In this document: positions 1 to 8,130 of the stretch, in pieces
Layout of the letters: the number at the start of each line of letters is the position of its first letter
Numbering within the stretch: the stretch's first letter is position 1
Assembly: GCA_964634605.1 (NCBI GenBank)
Contig: CAZWLJ010000003.1
Span: 62,001 to 126,000, forward strand
Direction: 5' to 3'
Source of the DNA: UPXZ01 sp964634605
GTDB taxonomy: Bacteria > Bacteroidota > Bacteroidia > Bacteroidales > Paludibacteraceae
Length of the DNA: 64,000 nt
Made by a program: the position numbers and the translations under genes
The notes under the pieces: generated by a model
What the model was told of the DNA's origin: nothing
The model's database searches: none
Seen by the model: only the letters and a program-made list of their open reading frames with translations

Positions 1-421
1 GGATATCGCCATCGTAAATTTCATTCAGCTTTTTCTGAAAATTATAAAATTTACCGTCGACGCTGAAGAAGCCTCCTTCGGGCATAGCATCAAGATAGTG
101 TACCGAACCAATTTTATATTCAATATCATTCGTATCATAAAGATTGCTTTTTGAATCAAAAACATCCTGAATATAATCAACTTCCAGACCCAGAAAAAGC
201 TCTATTTCTGTATCGTATTTTTCCTTCAGGCGGAAAAATTCCTGTTTATAATATGGCAATGCATCCAAATCCATATTCCAGGATGTGTGAAACGGCAGCG
301 GTGCATGTGCCGAAAAGCCGTATCTTTTCACACCTTTGGCAATTGCAAAACGGACGAAATCTTCCATCGGAGCCCGTCCATCGCAAAAGACACTGTGACT
401 ATGGTAATTTGAGAATCGGAT
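1..421 (-). CDS. PHP-domain histidinol-phosphatase-like protein, partial (C-terminus outside window)
   Basis: Reading the minus strand from about 421 gives an N-terminal PHP metal-dependent phosphoesterase domain. It has the HxH metal motif in NYHSHSVFCDGR, then YGFSAHAPLPF, LGLEVDY and KIGSVHYLD, all typical of the HisK/YcdX-like histidinol phosphatase branch. The substrate is inferred from family only. The frame is open from the window edge to a TAA at 425-427. Between that stop and the HxH motif there is no ATG, GTG or TTG; the only near-cognate start is ATC at 419-421. It lies 52 bases after the upstream PspC gene on the same strand and is probably co-transcribed. Either a non-canonical start, a sequence error or an N-terminally damaged gene is possible. 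Confidence 0.75.
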   Translation of the reverse strand, partial: MRFSNYHSHSVFCDGRAPMEDFVRFAIAKGVKRYGFSAHAPLPFHTSWNMDLDALPYYKQEFFRLKEKYDTEIELFLGLEVDYIQDVFDSKSNLYDTNDIEYKIGSVHYLDAMPEGGFFSVDGKFYNFQKKLNEIYDGDI

Positions 422-473
422 AGTTTAGTAAAGTTTGATTGTTTGATTGTTCGACTGTTCAGTTTTTACTCTT

Positions 474-716
474 TTAGCCTTCTGTTTGTTCGCCTGTCAA
501 TTCTTCAATTTGCTCATCCGCTTCTTCTCGCGGAATTATCAGCATCAGAAACAGATATAGAATAATTCCCGGGAAAAAAGCTGTAAGTAAGGTAAAGGCC
601 AGATAAATGATCCGAACCACCTTCACATCAACGCCGAACATTCCTGAAAGAGCACCGCATACACCTGCAACCACTGCATTCCGGGAGTTTCTGAGTATGT
701 TTTTATCGAATTTCAT
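474..716 (-). CDS. PspC-domain membrane protein
   Basis: Eighty residues matching the PspC fold: a short basic N-terminus, the conserved segment VVAGVCGALSGMFGVDVKVV (about residues 15-34), then a hydrophobic helix around FFPGIILYLFLMLIIP and a short acidic tail. PspC proteins are small inner-membrane proteins linked to envelope stress in other bacteria; the role here is inferred from family only. It follows a second PspC gene by 9 bases, so the two look like a tandem duplication in one operon. The glycine of the usual GVCGGL motif is alanine here (GVCGAL). Confidence 0.85.
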   Translation of the reverse strand: MKFDKNILRNSRNAVVAGVCGALSGMFGVDVKVVRIIYLAFTLLTAFFPGIILYLFLMLIIPREEADEQIEELTGEQTEG

Positions 717-725
717 AGACTAATT

Positions 726-920
726 TTACTCGGCGTTTGGCATAATGAGCATCAGGATTATGTAAGCCAGTATTCCGGGAAATGCAGCGGATATTACAGA
801 AATAAGCACATAGGCAATTCTGACAAGCGTAGCATCGATACCGAGATATTCGGCCAGTCCGCCACATACACCCGCTATCATCCGGTCTTTGGAACGGGTC
901 AATTTCTTTTTTGTTTCCAT
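726..920 (-). CDS. PspC-domain membrane protein (tandem paralogue)
   Basis: Sixty-four residues, nearly the minimal PspC domain: basic start METKKKLTRSKDRM, the canonical motif IAGVCGGLAEYLGID, and a C-terminal membrane helix around FPGILAYIILMLIMP. It is the first gene of a minus-strand unit with the second PspC gene and probably the PHP phosphatase. A Bacteroidetes -7 box (TATCTTTG, minus strand) lies at 955-962, about 35 bases before the start. Confidence 0.85.
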   Translation of the reverse strand: METKKKLTRSKDRMIAGVCGGLAEYLGIDATLVRIAYVLISVISAAFPGILAYIILMLIMPNAE

Positions 921-954
921 ATCAGTTTTCTAAAATAAAAAAAATAACCTGATA

Positions 955-962
955 CAAAGATA
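955..962 (-). promoter_or_regulatory. -7 box of the PspC operon
   Basis: Minus-strand TATCTTTG fits TAnnTTTG exactly and lies 35 bases upstream of the first PspC start. No clear -33 TTTG was seen at the usual spacing. Confidence 0.55.
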
Positions 963-1079
963 AAACATTTTTTATCAAGCGGTGTGGATTTTTCAGGAAA
1001 AGATAAAGAGATTTTCTATCATTTACATCCGGAATCTTACAGGCTTAATTAACCGTTTCGAATGCTTGTGGTTTGGAAT

Positions 1080-1727
1080 TTAAATGATATGTGCTTTTCT
1101 TGCAAAATTCAGAAGAGTGCTCACGTTGTGCGTACCGGTTTTACGCAGAATGGATTTACGATGTGTAGTAACGGTTTGCTCGCTGATAAAAAGCTTTTTT
1201 GCTATCTCTTTATTTATCAGCCCGTTGTCTATCAACCGAATGATTTCAATTTCTCGCCTGGTAAGGGTTATCTGCTCCAGCTCTTTGCTTGTTTTTTTGT
1301 AATTGTCAATTTCATGTTCGGCCTCTTCGCTGAAATACTCCTCTCCGTTATTTACAGTCATTATGGCTGCCATCAGCTCATTTTTATCCACAGATTTGGA
1401 CAGAAAACTTTTAATTCCGGCTTTGGTTTTGAGTTGGGTAATGGATTTTCCATCAATATTCATGGACAATACGATGATTTTTATGTCCGGATAGTCTTTC
1501 TTGAGCATTTCGGCCATTTCGAACCCGCTTATTTCGGGCATCATCAAATCCAGCAAAACAATATCCACTTTCCCGTCAATTTCTGCCAGTTTTCTGATAA
1601 AAAAACTGCCTGATGTAGCTTCAAGCACCACGTTGATATTTTCATCACTTTCGAGCAGCAGCTTCAATCCGTCAATGATGATTTGATGGTCGTCGAGTAT
1701 GGCAATATTTATTTGATTTTGAGACAT
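1080..1727 (-). CDS. NarL/FixJ-family response regulator
   Basis: 215 residues in two domains. The receiver domain (about 1-125) has the acidic pair D12-D13, phospho-acceptor D60 in VDIVLLDLMMP, and a lysine in FLSKSV. A LuxR-type helix-turn-helix (about 148-215) carries LTRREIEIIRLIDNGLINKE and the recognition-helix region LFISEQTVTTHRKSI. It acts as a DNA-binding regulator activated by phosphorylation. The gene lies 57 bases downstream of a TPR histidine kinase on the same strand, which is almost certainly its partner. Target genes are not evident. Confidence 0.92.
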   Translation of the reverse strand: MSQNQINIAILDDHQIIIDGLKLLLESDENINVVLEATSGSFFIRKLAEIDGKVDIVLLDLMMPEISGFEMAEMLKKDYPDIKIIVLSMNIDGKSITQLKTKAGIKSFLSKSVDKNELMAAIMTVNNGEEYFSEEAEHEIDNYKKTSKELEQITLTRREIEIIRLIDNGLINKEIAKKLFISEQTVTTHRKSILRKTGTHNVSTLLNFARKAHII

Positions 1728-1784
1728 TTACAAACGGTTTTCCGGTTGAAAAATATGATTAAGATAATTCACAAATAGTAAATA

Positions 1785-3698
1785 TCATTCCAGCGGTATA
1801 TGAAATGAGGTTACAGCTCCATTTCCGGGCTGTGAAGTGATGTCGATTGTTCCTTTCAGGAAATGAACACGTGTGAAGATGTTGTCAATGCCGATACCCT
1901 TCCCGTTCACCTTCTGAGGATCAAAACCTTGCCCGTTGTCTTCGATTAAGCCGTGAATGTATTCCTCGTCAGCTTCGAGTGTAATGTACACTTTAGTGGC
2001 ATGTGCATGTTTTAGAATATTGCTGATACATTCCTGAACTATTCGATAAACGTTGATTTTTATCGTATCGCTCACACTCGGAATATCCAGAATGGATATT
2101 TCAAATTCAATTCCATTGTCATCCAGCTTATTTACAAGATCTTCAATAGCCGTTTTGAAACCTTTGTTAATAATAAAATTTGTTACCAGTTCGTGCGAAA
2201 CTTCGCGGGTTTCACGGATAGCTGTTTCCACCAAATCAAGTGTTTTTTGATAAACTTCATTCACTCTCAGGTCTTCGGGATTCAGGTGAGTTTGCATAAA
2301 CTGCATATTCATTTTTACAGCACTCAGGAGTTGTCCGAGTCCATCGTGAAGCGAAGCTCCGATGCGGGTTTTTTCATTTTCTTCCGTTTCAAATATTGAT
2401 TGTGTCAGTTTTTGTTGCTGTTCGAGTTCGATGGATTTAATTTTTGTCTGCTGAATGTATTGCAGGGAGCGATATATTACAAAACCTGTAATCATAATTC
2501 CAATGATCGAAATAATTGCAAACCAGATAATCAGATTCTTCCGGTTAATTTCAATTTCCTGGTTTTTTATGGTAATTTCTTTTTTGGTAAGTTCATATTT
2601 TGCTTCCATCTCCGAAAGTTTTTCGGCAGAGATGGCAATATTGGTTGAGTCTTTTATTTTTTCAAGCAGCAGCAATGTTTCTGTGCTTTTTTTATAATTT
2701 CGTGAAGCATAATAGTTTCGGAAGAGTGCATCGAGCACCAATGGTTTTTTGGAAGTAAGACTTTTTTCATTGGTCATTTCCCATGCTTTTTGTGCCAGTT
2801 TTATACCTTCTGCATAATTACCGGTTTCGGCATACAAGCCGGAAAGTTGAGCCAGGTCCGAAATGATATAGAAAGGATCGCCAATCCGGAGCCGAATCTG
2901 CATGGATTTCTTCACCGCATCGATGGCTTTTTGATTTAATCCACGGGCTGAGTAAATATTGGCTAAGATATTATAGGAATTGGCTTCGTTCAGCAGATTG
3001 TTGAATGTTGCGGATAATTCAATTGCTTTCTGAATCAGCATATTAGCCGAATCCAGATTATTTTGCATACCAAGAATTACGCTCAGATTTATATAACCGG
3101 GAATTTTTATCTCTTCCCATTTGGACGAAACAGGCAAATTAAGTACGCTCAGCAACCATTTTTTTGCTTCGTCCGTGCGTTGAATTTCCATATTAGCCCA
3201 CCCTAAACCATGCATAGCCGATATATACGAAAGTGTATCTCTTTGAATATCTGATTCTTTCAGCATAGTAAAGTATCGGCTGATTGCTTCCTGGCTATGT
3301 CCTTTTTTTATCAGGATAGAACTGATGAGCAAACGGTTTTTCCGGTCGAAGGCAACATCCCGGATACCGCTTTTTTCCATTTGTTTGCAGATATTCAGGG
3401 CACTATCCAGCTGACTTGTACGGTAGAAGTATGTAGCCAGCCAGAATTTACTTTGTAATTCGAAGTTTTCGTTCTGAAAACGACGTGACAGCAACAGCGC
3501 TTCAGAAGCATATTTCTTCAGCGTATCGTACGGATAGGTTTTATATTCACCGCAAAAGTCAAGCAATGCCTGCAAACCCGTTTCGTTTGATGCTGCTTTT
3601 CTGAACTGCTGCAGATATGCTTCAGCTTTAGGAGTGTAGGCGTATATACCTGCGGTGAAAAATACGGGCAAAAGAGCGAACAGCAGTCTTAACTTCAT
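1785..3698 (-). CDS. TPR-containing sensor histidine kinase (NarX/DegS class, HisKA_3)
   Basis: 637 residues. An N-terminal signal-like segment (LLFALLPVFFTAGIYA) is followed by a long run of TPR-like helices (about 30-370), probably outside the cytoplasm. One membrane helix follows around residues 388-412 (IIWFAIISIIGIMITGFVIY), then a short coiled coil. The HisKA_3 dimerisation domain has phospho-acceptor H451 in ASLHDGLGQ. The ATPase domain has the N box (N560 in ECISNILKHAHA), DNGQGFD and GKGIGIDNI. The layout is common in Bacteroidetes TPR kinases. It is transcribed before and with the NarL-type regulator. The signal sensed is unknown. Confidence 0.9.
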   Translation of the reverse strand: MKLRLLFALLPVFFTAGIYAYTPKAEAYLQQFRKAASNETGLQALLDFCGEYKTYPYDTLKKYASEALLLSRRFQNENFELQSKFWLATYFYRTSQLDSALNICKQMEKSGIRDVAFDRKNRLLISSILIKKGHSQEAISRYFTMLKESDIQRDTLSYISAMHGLGWANMEIQRTDEAKKWLLSVLNLPVSSKWEEIKIPGYINLSVILGMQNNLDSANMLIQKAIELSATFNNLLNEANSYNILANIYSARGLNQKAIDAVKKSMQIRLRIGDPFYIISDLAQLSGLYAETGNYAEGIKLAQKAWEMTNEKSLTSKKPLVLDALFRNYYASRNYKKSTETLLLLEKIKDSTNIAISAEKLSEMEAKYELTKKEITIKNQEIEINRKNLIIWFAIISIIGIMITGFVIYRSLQYIQQTKIKSIELEQQQKLTQSIFETEENEKTRIGASLHDGLGQLLSAVKMNMQFMQTHLNPEDLRVNEVYQKTLDLVETAIRETREVSHELVTNFIINKGFKTAIEDLVNKLDDNGIEFEISILDIPSVSDTIKINVYRIVQECISNILKHAHATKVYITLEADEEYIHGLIEDNGQGFDPQKVNGKGIGIDNIFTRVHFLKGTIDITSQPGNGAVTSFHIPLE

Positions 3699-3838
3699 TC
3701 TTCAGAAAATAAGGTGAAAAATTATCTGATTTTTCATTTAAAAGTTTTTTCGGTAATATGAAGTTATTAACTCTTAAATGCATTAAAATGTTCTGAAACA
3801 CTGCATTTATTGTTCCATTTTGATAAAATCCGGGTCGG

Positions 3839-5587
3839 TTATTCTTTTATAATCTTTCCGGCCGAAGTTGCTCCGTTCATTTTATTCCGGGTAGTTCCCA
3901 GATAAATACCTTTTGGCAATTCTTTCACATTCAACACATTATCACCCACTTTCAACTCTGTTCGCATCACTACTCTGCCCTGTATATCAGTCAGTGTCCA
4001 TTCGTCATTACCTGCCGAATATACATTCAGGATTTCTTTACACGGATTGGGAAAAACATTCAGCGAACTGATATTTTTGCCGGAACCAATAGCTGGAACG
4101 GATGTTCCGGCACCTTTTAGCCGGTACAAATTCATGTTATTCCCGTTTTTAGCTACAAAATACAAATCGTCTTCCAGATTGAAAAATGAGCGGGGTGAAG
4201 AAGAAAGCTTTATTGGAGGATTATAAAATGTAACTTCACCGGGATTGATATCATGGAGCATCTTTGTGTTTTCAGCCGTACCGTCAGAGTTCCATAGTTC
4301 AATATTCGAATATTGGTACCCGTTTCTGCTCTCAAACTGAGAAAAATACAACGAATTTTGGTACAAGCCGAAACTACTTGAAAACGGCCCCCGATCTTCT
4401 ATAAAAGTTTTGGTTCCCGAAGCAGTACCATCGGAATATCCAAGTTTATACCTGGCACCGGATCCTAAACTGAAGTTCCAATACTCAATGAATACGTATT
4501 CATTTCCAGGCATAATTTTGCTTGGTAAAAAATTGGATTCATCTCTGATTTTTCGGGTGTTTCCGGGAGTAAAGTCGGTTGCCCAGACTTCGGCTGTTCT
4601 AACTTCTGCAGTAGGCTGAAGCGTGAAATAAACCTGCTTGCCATCATTTGCCATATCAATTCCCAACTGATAATACGTTTTTTTGCCGGCTGTTCCTGTA
4701 AGTCCCGTAAATGGTTTTGTGCCCGCATCAGTGCCATCACTTTCCCAAAGTTCATAATTTTCGTTCACAGTATTAGCCCAGAACAGCATTTTGCCGTTCA
4801 GCGGTTCACTGGTGCATGAACTCATGTAGAACAACCCGGAATTAACTTTTTTGGTTCCGGCGTCTGTTCCGTCGGTTTCGTACAGATAGCCGCCCGGATC
4901 TATCGAATTTTGCGGACGGGCGCCAAAATAGTATTTGCCATTCATTCGGGTTCCGAAAAACACACCTCCATACACTTTCCCGCCACTATTGTCGAGTAAG
5001 GGTTTGGTACCTGCTTCCGTACCATCCGAAACCCACATAACTAGTGTGTTAGCGTCATTTGCGGGATCGTAAGCATTGAAAATCAGCTTATTGCCTATGC
5101 TGTTTTGGTACTTGTGGTACGTCCCGTTACTCTCACCGCTTAGCACAAAGGCAAATCTGCTGGTTCCGGCATAACGATATGACGCTAATTTAACTGTACC
5201 TGCAGTTGTACCATCCGAAGTCCACAATTCTGTAATGGCATCTAAGGGAGCTGTAGTACCGAACCGCATGGAATAGCGTGTAAAAAAAAGTTTGTCTGAA
5301 GTTTGATTAAAATTTGAAATGGAAATACCCGTTCCGGTTTCGCCGTCCGGATAAACCGGACCAAAGTCTTTCACCAGAGTAATCGTATTTCCATCTGTTT
5401 TGTAGAGTTGACTTGTGGTTGCGCTCCCCTGTCCGAAATAAAATAAATGACCCTGAAAATAATTGTCTTCACGGATTTGCTCCTGCAAGAGCTCATTTGC
5501 GGTATTAAATGTGGTGACTAATGTAAGCTGGGCAAACACACTTGTGCTCAAAAAAAGAGCAATTGTAAACAGGTATTTTTTTTTCAT
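3839..5587 (-). CDS. secreted protein with ELWxSDGTxxGT repeats and type IX sorting domain
   Basis: 582 residues with a Sec signal peptide (KKYLFTIALFLSTSVFAQ). At least six copies of a propeller-like motif of the form LW-SDGT-AGT occur, for example ELWTSDGTTAGTVK, MWVSDGTEAGTKPL and ELWESDGTDAGTK. The C-terminal 75 or so residues are a type A T9SS sorting domain (LNVFPNPCKEILNV, then ITDIQGRVV-like and LPKGIYL). The protein is therefore predicted to cross the outer membrane by the type IX system and be released or anchored at the surface. Its function is unknown. A promoter with a palindrome at its -33 region lies upstream. Confidence 0.85.
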   Translation of the reverse strand: MKKKYLFTIALFLSTSVFAQLTLVTTFNTANELLQEQIREDNYFQGHLFYFGQGSATTSQLYKTDGNTITLVKDFGPVYPDGETGTGISISNFNQTSDKLFFTRYSMRFGTTAPLDAITELWTSDGTTAGTVKLASYRYAGTSRFAFVLSGESNGTYHKYQNSIGNKLIFNAYDPANDANTLVMWVSDGTEAGTKPLLDNSGGKVYGGVFFGTRMNGKYYFGARPQNSIDPGGYLYETDGTDAGTKKVNSGLFYMSSCTSEPLNGKMLFWANTVNENYELWESDGTDAGTKPFTGLTGTAGKKTYYQLGIDMANDGKQVYFTLQPTAEVRTAEVWATDFTPGNTRKIRDESNFLPSKIMPGNEYVFIEYWNFSLGSGARYKLGYSDGTASGTKTFIEDRGPFSSSFGLYQNSLYFSQFESRNGYQYSNIELWNSDGTAENTKMLHDINPGEVTFYNPPIKLSSSPRSFFNLEDDLYFVAKNGNNMNLYRLKGAGTSVPAIGSGKNISSLNVFPNPCKEILNVYSAGNDEWTLTDIQGRVVMRTELKVGDNVLNVKELPKGIYLGTTRNKMNGATSAGKIIKE

Positions 5588-5631
5588 TGTAAATCAAATT
5601 AAGTTACATTATAGGTTCAATTACACTTTTG

Positions 5632-5663
5632 CAAATTTATTGTACCAGTAACATGAAATCAAT
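5632..5663 (-). promoter_or_regulatory. promoter of the T9SS cargo gene
   Basis: Minus-strand -7 box TAAATTTG at 5632-5639 (TAnnTTTG) and ATTG at 5660-5663 as -33, separated by 20 bases, which fits the Bacteroidetes consensus spacing. Confidence 0.6.
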
Positions 5664-5680
5664 ACCCATAAATGGGTATT
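5661..5680. promoter_or_regulatory. 20-bp palindrome abutting the -33 box
   Basis: Perfect inverted repeat AATACCCAT / ATGGGTATT with a 2-base centre (AA). It overlaps the edge of the -33 element of the T9SS cargo promoter. It has no U-tract on the relevant strand and is separate from the neighbouring terminator, so an operator is more likely than a terminator. Confidence 0.4.
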
Positions 5681-5691
5681 TTTCTTAAAAC

Positions 5692-5729
5692 AAAAACGAA
5701 GCAACAGAATCCGTTACTTCGCTTTTTTT
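5692..5729 (-). terminator. intrinsic terminator of the aminotransferase gene
   Basis: Stem CGAAGCAAC (5697-5705) pairs with GTTACTTCG (5713-5721) with one wobble pair. It is flanked by A and T runs, so it can end minus-strand transcripts from the aminotransferase gene. Confidence 0.7.
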
Positions 5730-5759
5730 CTTAAAACCCAAAGGTACTGTCTATCCGGT

Positions 5760-6953
5760 TTATGAGAGTTTTGCCAGCGCTTCCTTTATACGGTTGAATG
5801 CCTCTACCAGTTTTTCATCAGAAGTGGCATAGGACATACGGATGCAGTCGGGAGCTCCGAAATCGGTTCCGCCCACGCAGGCTACATGCGCTTCGGCGAG
5901 GAGGAAGAGTGCCAGATCTTCGGGATTATTGATGGTGGTTCCGTTATATGTTTTTCCGAAATAGGCGCTGCAATCCGGAAATATATAGAAAGCACCTTTC
6001 GGTTCATTGACCTTCAGGCCGGGAATCTCACGAGCCATTTTCACTACCAGGTTTTTGCGGCGTTCGAATGCCTTCTGCATTTCACTCACACAGGTCTGAT
6101 CGCCCGTATATGCAGCTTCAGAAGCTTTTTGGGAAATAGAACACGGACCTGAAGTATACTGACCCTGCAAGGTATTGCAGGCTGAGGCAATCCATTTTGG
6201 TGCGGCAATCCAGCCCAGACGCCATCCGGTCATGGCATATCCTTTCGATACCCCGTTGATAATCACTACCCGGTCGCGTACATTTTCGAACTGAGCGATG
6301 CTTTCGTGAGCACCTCCGTAGTTGATGTGTTCGTATATTTCATCGGAGAGAATAATGATACCGGGATATTTAGCAAGTACATCGGCCAGACCTTTAAGTT
6401 CATCCTTTGAGTACACACTTCCGGTGGGATTGGAAGGCGAGCAAAGTATAATGGCTTTGGTTTTGGGAGTAATAGCGTCCTCGAGTTGCTGCGGAGTAAT
6501 TTTGAAATCCTGTCCGATTCCGGCAGAAACGATTACATTTGTTCCATCGGCAATTTTTACCATTTCGGGGTAGCTTACCCAAAAAGGAGCGGGAATAATC
6601 ACTTCGTCTCCTTTGCCAATAACAGCTAAAATAACATTACAAACCGATTGTTTTGCTCCGTTGGAACATACAATCTGCTCAGGTGTGTAGTCCAGACCGT
6701 TTTCGGTTTTAAGTTTCCCGCAGATAGCTTTTCGCAGTGCCGGATATCCGGGTACGGGAGAATAAAACGAGAAATTGTCATCAATCGCTTTTTTTGCAGC
6801 AGCTTTTATATGATCCGGAGTGTTGAAATCGGGTTCACCGACACTCAGATTAATCACATCAATTCCCTGTGCCTTAAGCTCGTTGCTCTTTTGTGACATG
6901 GCAAGTGTTGCCGAAGGTGCTAGCGACGCTAAACGTTCTGATACTGAAAGCAT
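5760..6953 (-). CDS. class I pyridoxal-phosphate aminotransferase, aspartate transaminase type
   Basis: 397 residues, the usual length of the AspB/AspC I-alpha-gamma subgroup. Family features: substrate-loop region VSVGEPDFNTPDHIKAAAK, NGAKQSV, PAPFWVSYPE, CSPSNPTGS, LSDEIYEHI, the Schiff-base lysine in INGVSKGYAMTGWRLGW, and C-terminal arginine in DCIRMSYATS. It most likely transfers amino groups between aspartate and 2-oxoglutarate; substrate specificity is inferred from family. It is a single-gene unit with its own promoter and terminator. Confidence 0.92.
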   Translation of the reverse strand: MLSVSERLASLAPSATLAMSQKSNELKAQGIDVINLSVGEPDFNTPDHIKAAAKKAIDDNFSFYSPVPGYPALRKAICGKLKTENGLDYTPEQIVCSNGAKQSVCNVILAVIGKGDEVIIPAPFWVSYPEMVKIADGTNVIVSAGIGQDFKITPQQLEDAITPKTKAIILCSPSNPTGSVYSKDELKGLADVLAKYPGIIILSDEIYEHINYGGAHESIAQFENVRDRVVIINGVSKGYAMTGWRLGWIAAPKWIASACNTLQGQYTSGPCSISQKASEAAYTGDQTCVSEMQKAFERRKNLVVKMAREIPGLKVNEPKGAFYIFPDCSAYFGKTYNGTTINNPEDLALFLLAEAHVACVGGTDFGAPDCIRMSYATSDEKLVEAFNRIKEALAKLS

Positions 6954-7007
6954 AATAGTTTTTTTAATATATATTTTTATTAATTATTTTTTGTCATTAA
7001 TTTTCCG

Positions 7008-7015
7008 CAAAATTA
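7008..7015 (-). promoter_or_regulatory. -7 box of the aminotransferase gene
   Basis: Minus-strand TAATTTTG, matching TAnnTTTG, 55 bases before the start. Two tandem 17-base repeats lie directly upstream. Confidence 0.55.
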
Positions 7016-7048
7016 ATCATTATTTTACAACAATCATTATTTTACAAT
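7015..7048. repeat. two tandem 17-bp direct repeats
   Basis: AATCATTATTTTACAAC at 7015-7031 is followed at once by AATCATTATTTTACAAT at 7032-7048. They occupy the -15 to -50 zone upstream of the aminotransferase promoter, where an activator or repressor could bind. Such AT-rich repeats can also arise by slippage. Confidence 0.6.
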
Positions 7049-7177
7049 CATAAAATTACAAAATGAAACAAAATTCTTTCATTTAAGAAAAAACAGACTT
7101 CACCGGTTAAACCGCACTTACTGCAATACAATTTCCTTACTTCCGATCACAATTTCCTTCTGGCAGTGAGTGATAGT

Positions 7178-7999
7178 TTACTGTTTCTTTTTATCCAGCC
7201 GTTCCCTTATCATTTTTTTGCCTGTCTGATACCCAAGTTCGTATATTTCGCGGCTTTTATCGGTTTCAAAAGTATCGTAATTAGCCATGTCTACCGGCTC
7301 TATCAACAAATCACAAAGCGCTTTATCTGCCAGGATATTAGCCTTGAACATAAAATTATACGTCCGTATGGCAACATTCAGAACTGACATTTTATATTCA
7401 TCAGCCACAAGAGGGCTTGCATTGATACCGATAACATTCTCACAGTCGTCGCGGATTATGCTGACCGGAAAATTCTTAAAAACACCTCCATCCACATAAT
7501 GATCGCCGTCAATAATTTGTGGCGAGAATAATACCGGAACGCTGCATGAAGCCATTATTCTGGGCATTAGTTTTCCGCTTGAAAAAACAACGCTTTCGCC
7601 CTTGTCCAGATTTGTGGCTACAATTCGCAGCGGAATTTTCAATTCTTCGAACGTTTTGGCTCTCAGCTTGCTTCCAAGGTATTTTTCAAAGCGGTCTGTC
7701 TTAAAAAAACCGCCTGATGGCACCTGAATTTTTGTCATCTTCCGGAATTCCACATTTTCAAAAATACCGGCAATCTCATCGGGAGAATATCCGTCGGCAT
7801 AAAGTGCACCTACAATAGCTCCGGCGCTCACTCCGGCGATGATGTCGGGCTGGATTCCCACTTCTTCGAGGGCTTTCAAAACACCCGCATGACACATCCC
7901 CTTAATGCCTCCTCCACTCATGGCAATACCTATTTTGTAGGGCTTTGGCGAAAAAATGTGCTCGATAAATGATGTTACCGGACTTATCAACTTGCTCAT
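7178..7999 (-). CDS. patatin-like phospholipase family protein (RssA/YchK type)
   Basis: 273 residues with the full patatin signature: oxyanion loop GGGIKGMCHAGVL (about 29-41), nucleophile elbow GVSAG, and catalytic Asp in the DGG motif of YVDGGVFKNFP. These enzymes are Ser-Asp dyad lipid acyl hydrolases. There is no signal peptide, so a cytoplasmic or membrane-associated place is likely. Its promoter is divergent from that of the DUF456 gene. Confidence 0.9.
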   Translation of the reverse strand: MSKLISPVTSFIEHIFSPKPYKIGIAMSGGGIKGMCHAGVLKALEEVGIQPDIIAGVSAGAIVGALYADGYSPDEIAGIFENVEFRKMTKIQVPSGGFFKTDRFEKYLGSKLRAKTFEELKIPLRIVATNLDKGESVVFSSGKLMPRIMASCSVPVLFSPQIIDGDHYVDGGVFKNFPVSIIRDDCENVIGINASPLVADEYKMSVLNVAIRTYNFMFKANILADKALCDLLIEPVDMANYDTFETDKSREIYELGYQTGKKMIRERLDKKKQ

Positions 8000-8028
8000 A
8001 ATCAGAATTGTTATTACATTTCAACTAC

Positions 8029-8036
8029 AAAATTAC
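8029..8036 (-). promoter_or_regulatory. -7 box of the patatin gene
   Basis: Minus-strand TAATTTTG (TAnnTTTG), 30 bases upstream of the patatin start; forms a divergent pair with the box at 8068-8075. Confidence 0.5.
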
Positions 8037-8067
8037 GGATTTTTCTTTTAATAAAACAGTTTATTCG

Positions 8068-8075
8068 TATCTTTG
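8068..8075 (+). promoter_or_regulatory. -7 box of the DUF456 gene
   Basis: TATCTTTG, an exact TAnnTTTG match. Transcription would begin near 8082, just before an out-of-frame 20-codon ORF (ATG at 8084) that overlaps the DUF456 start. Confidence 0.5.
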
Positions 8076-8130
8076 TATATAAGATGAGTGATTTCAGATC
8101 TCAGCCTTATCACCAGGATTCAGAACCCTT

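Noticed and set aside
1062..1613. 183-codon plus-strand frame over the response regulator
   Set aside because: Antisense shadow of a conserved receiver and HTH gene.
7015..7048. Direct repeats considered as a CRISPR array
   Set aside because: Only two abutting units, no spacers and no cas genes.
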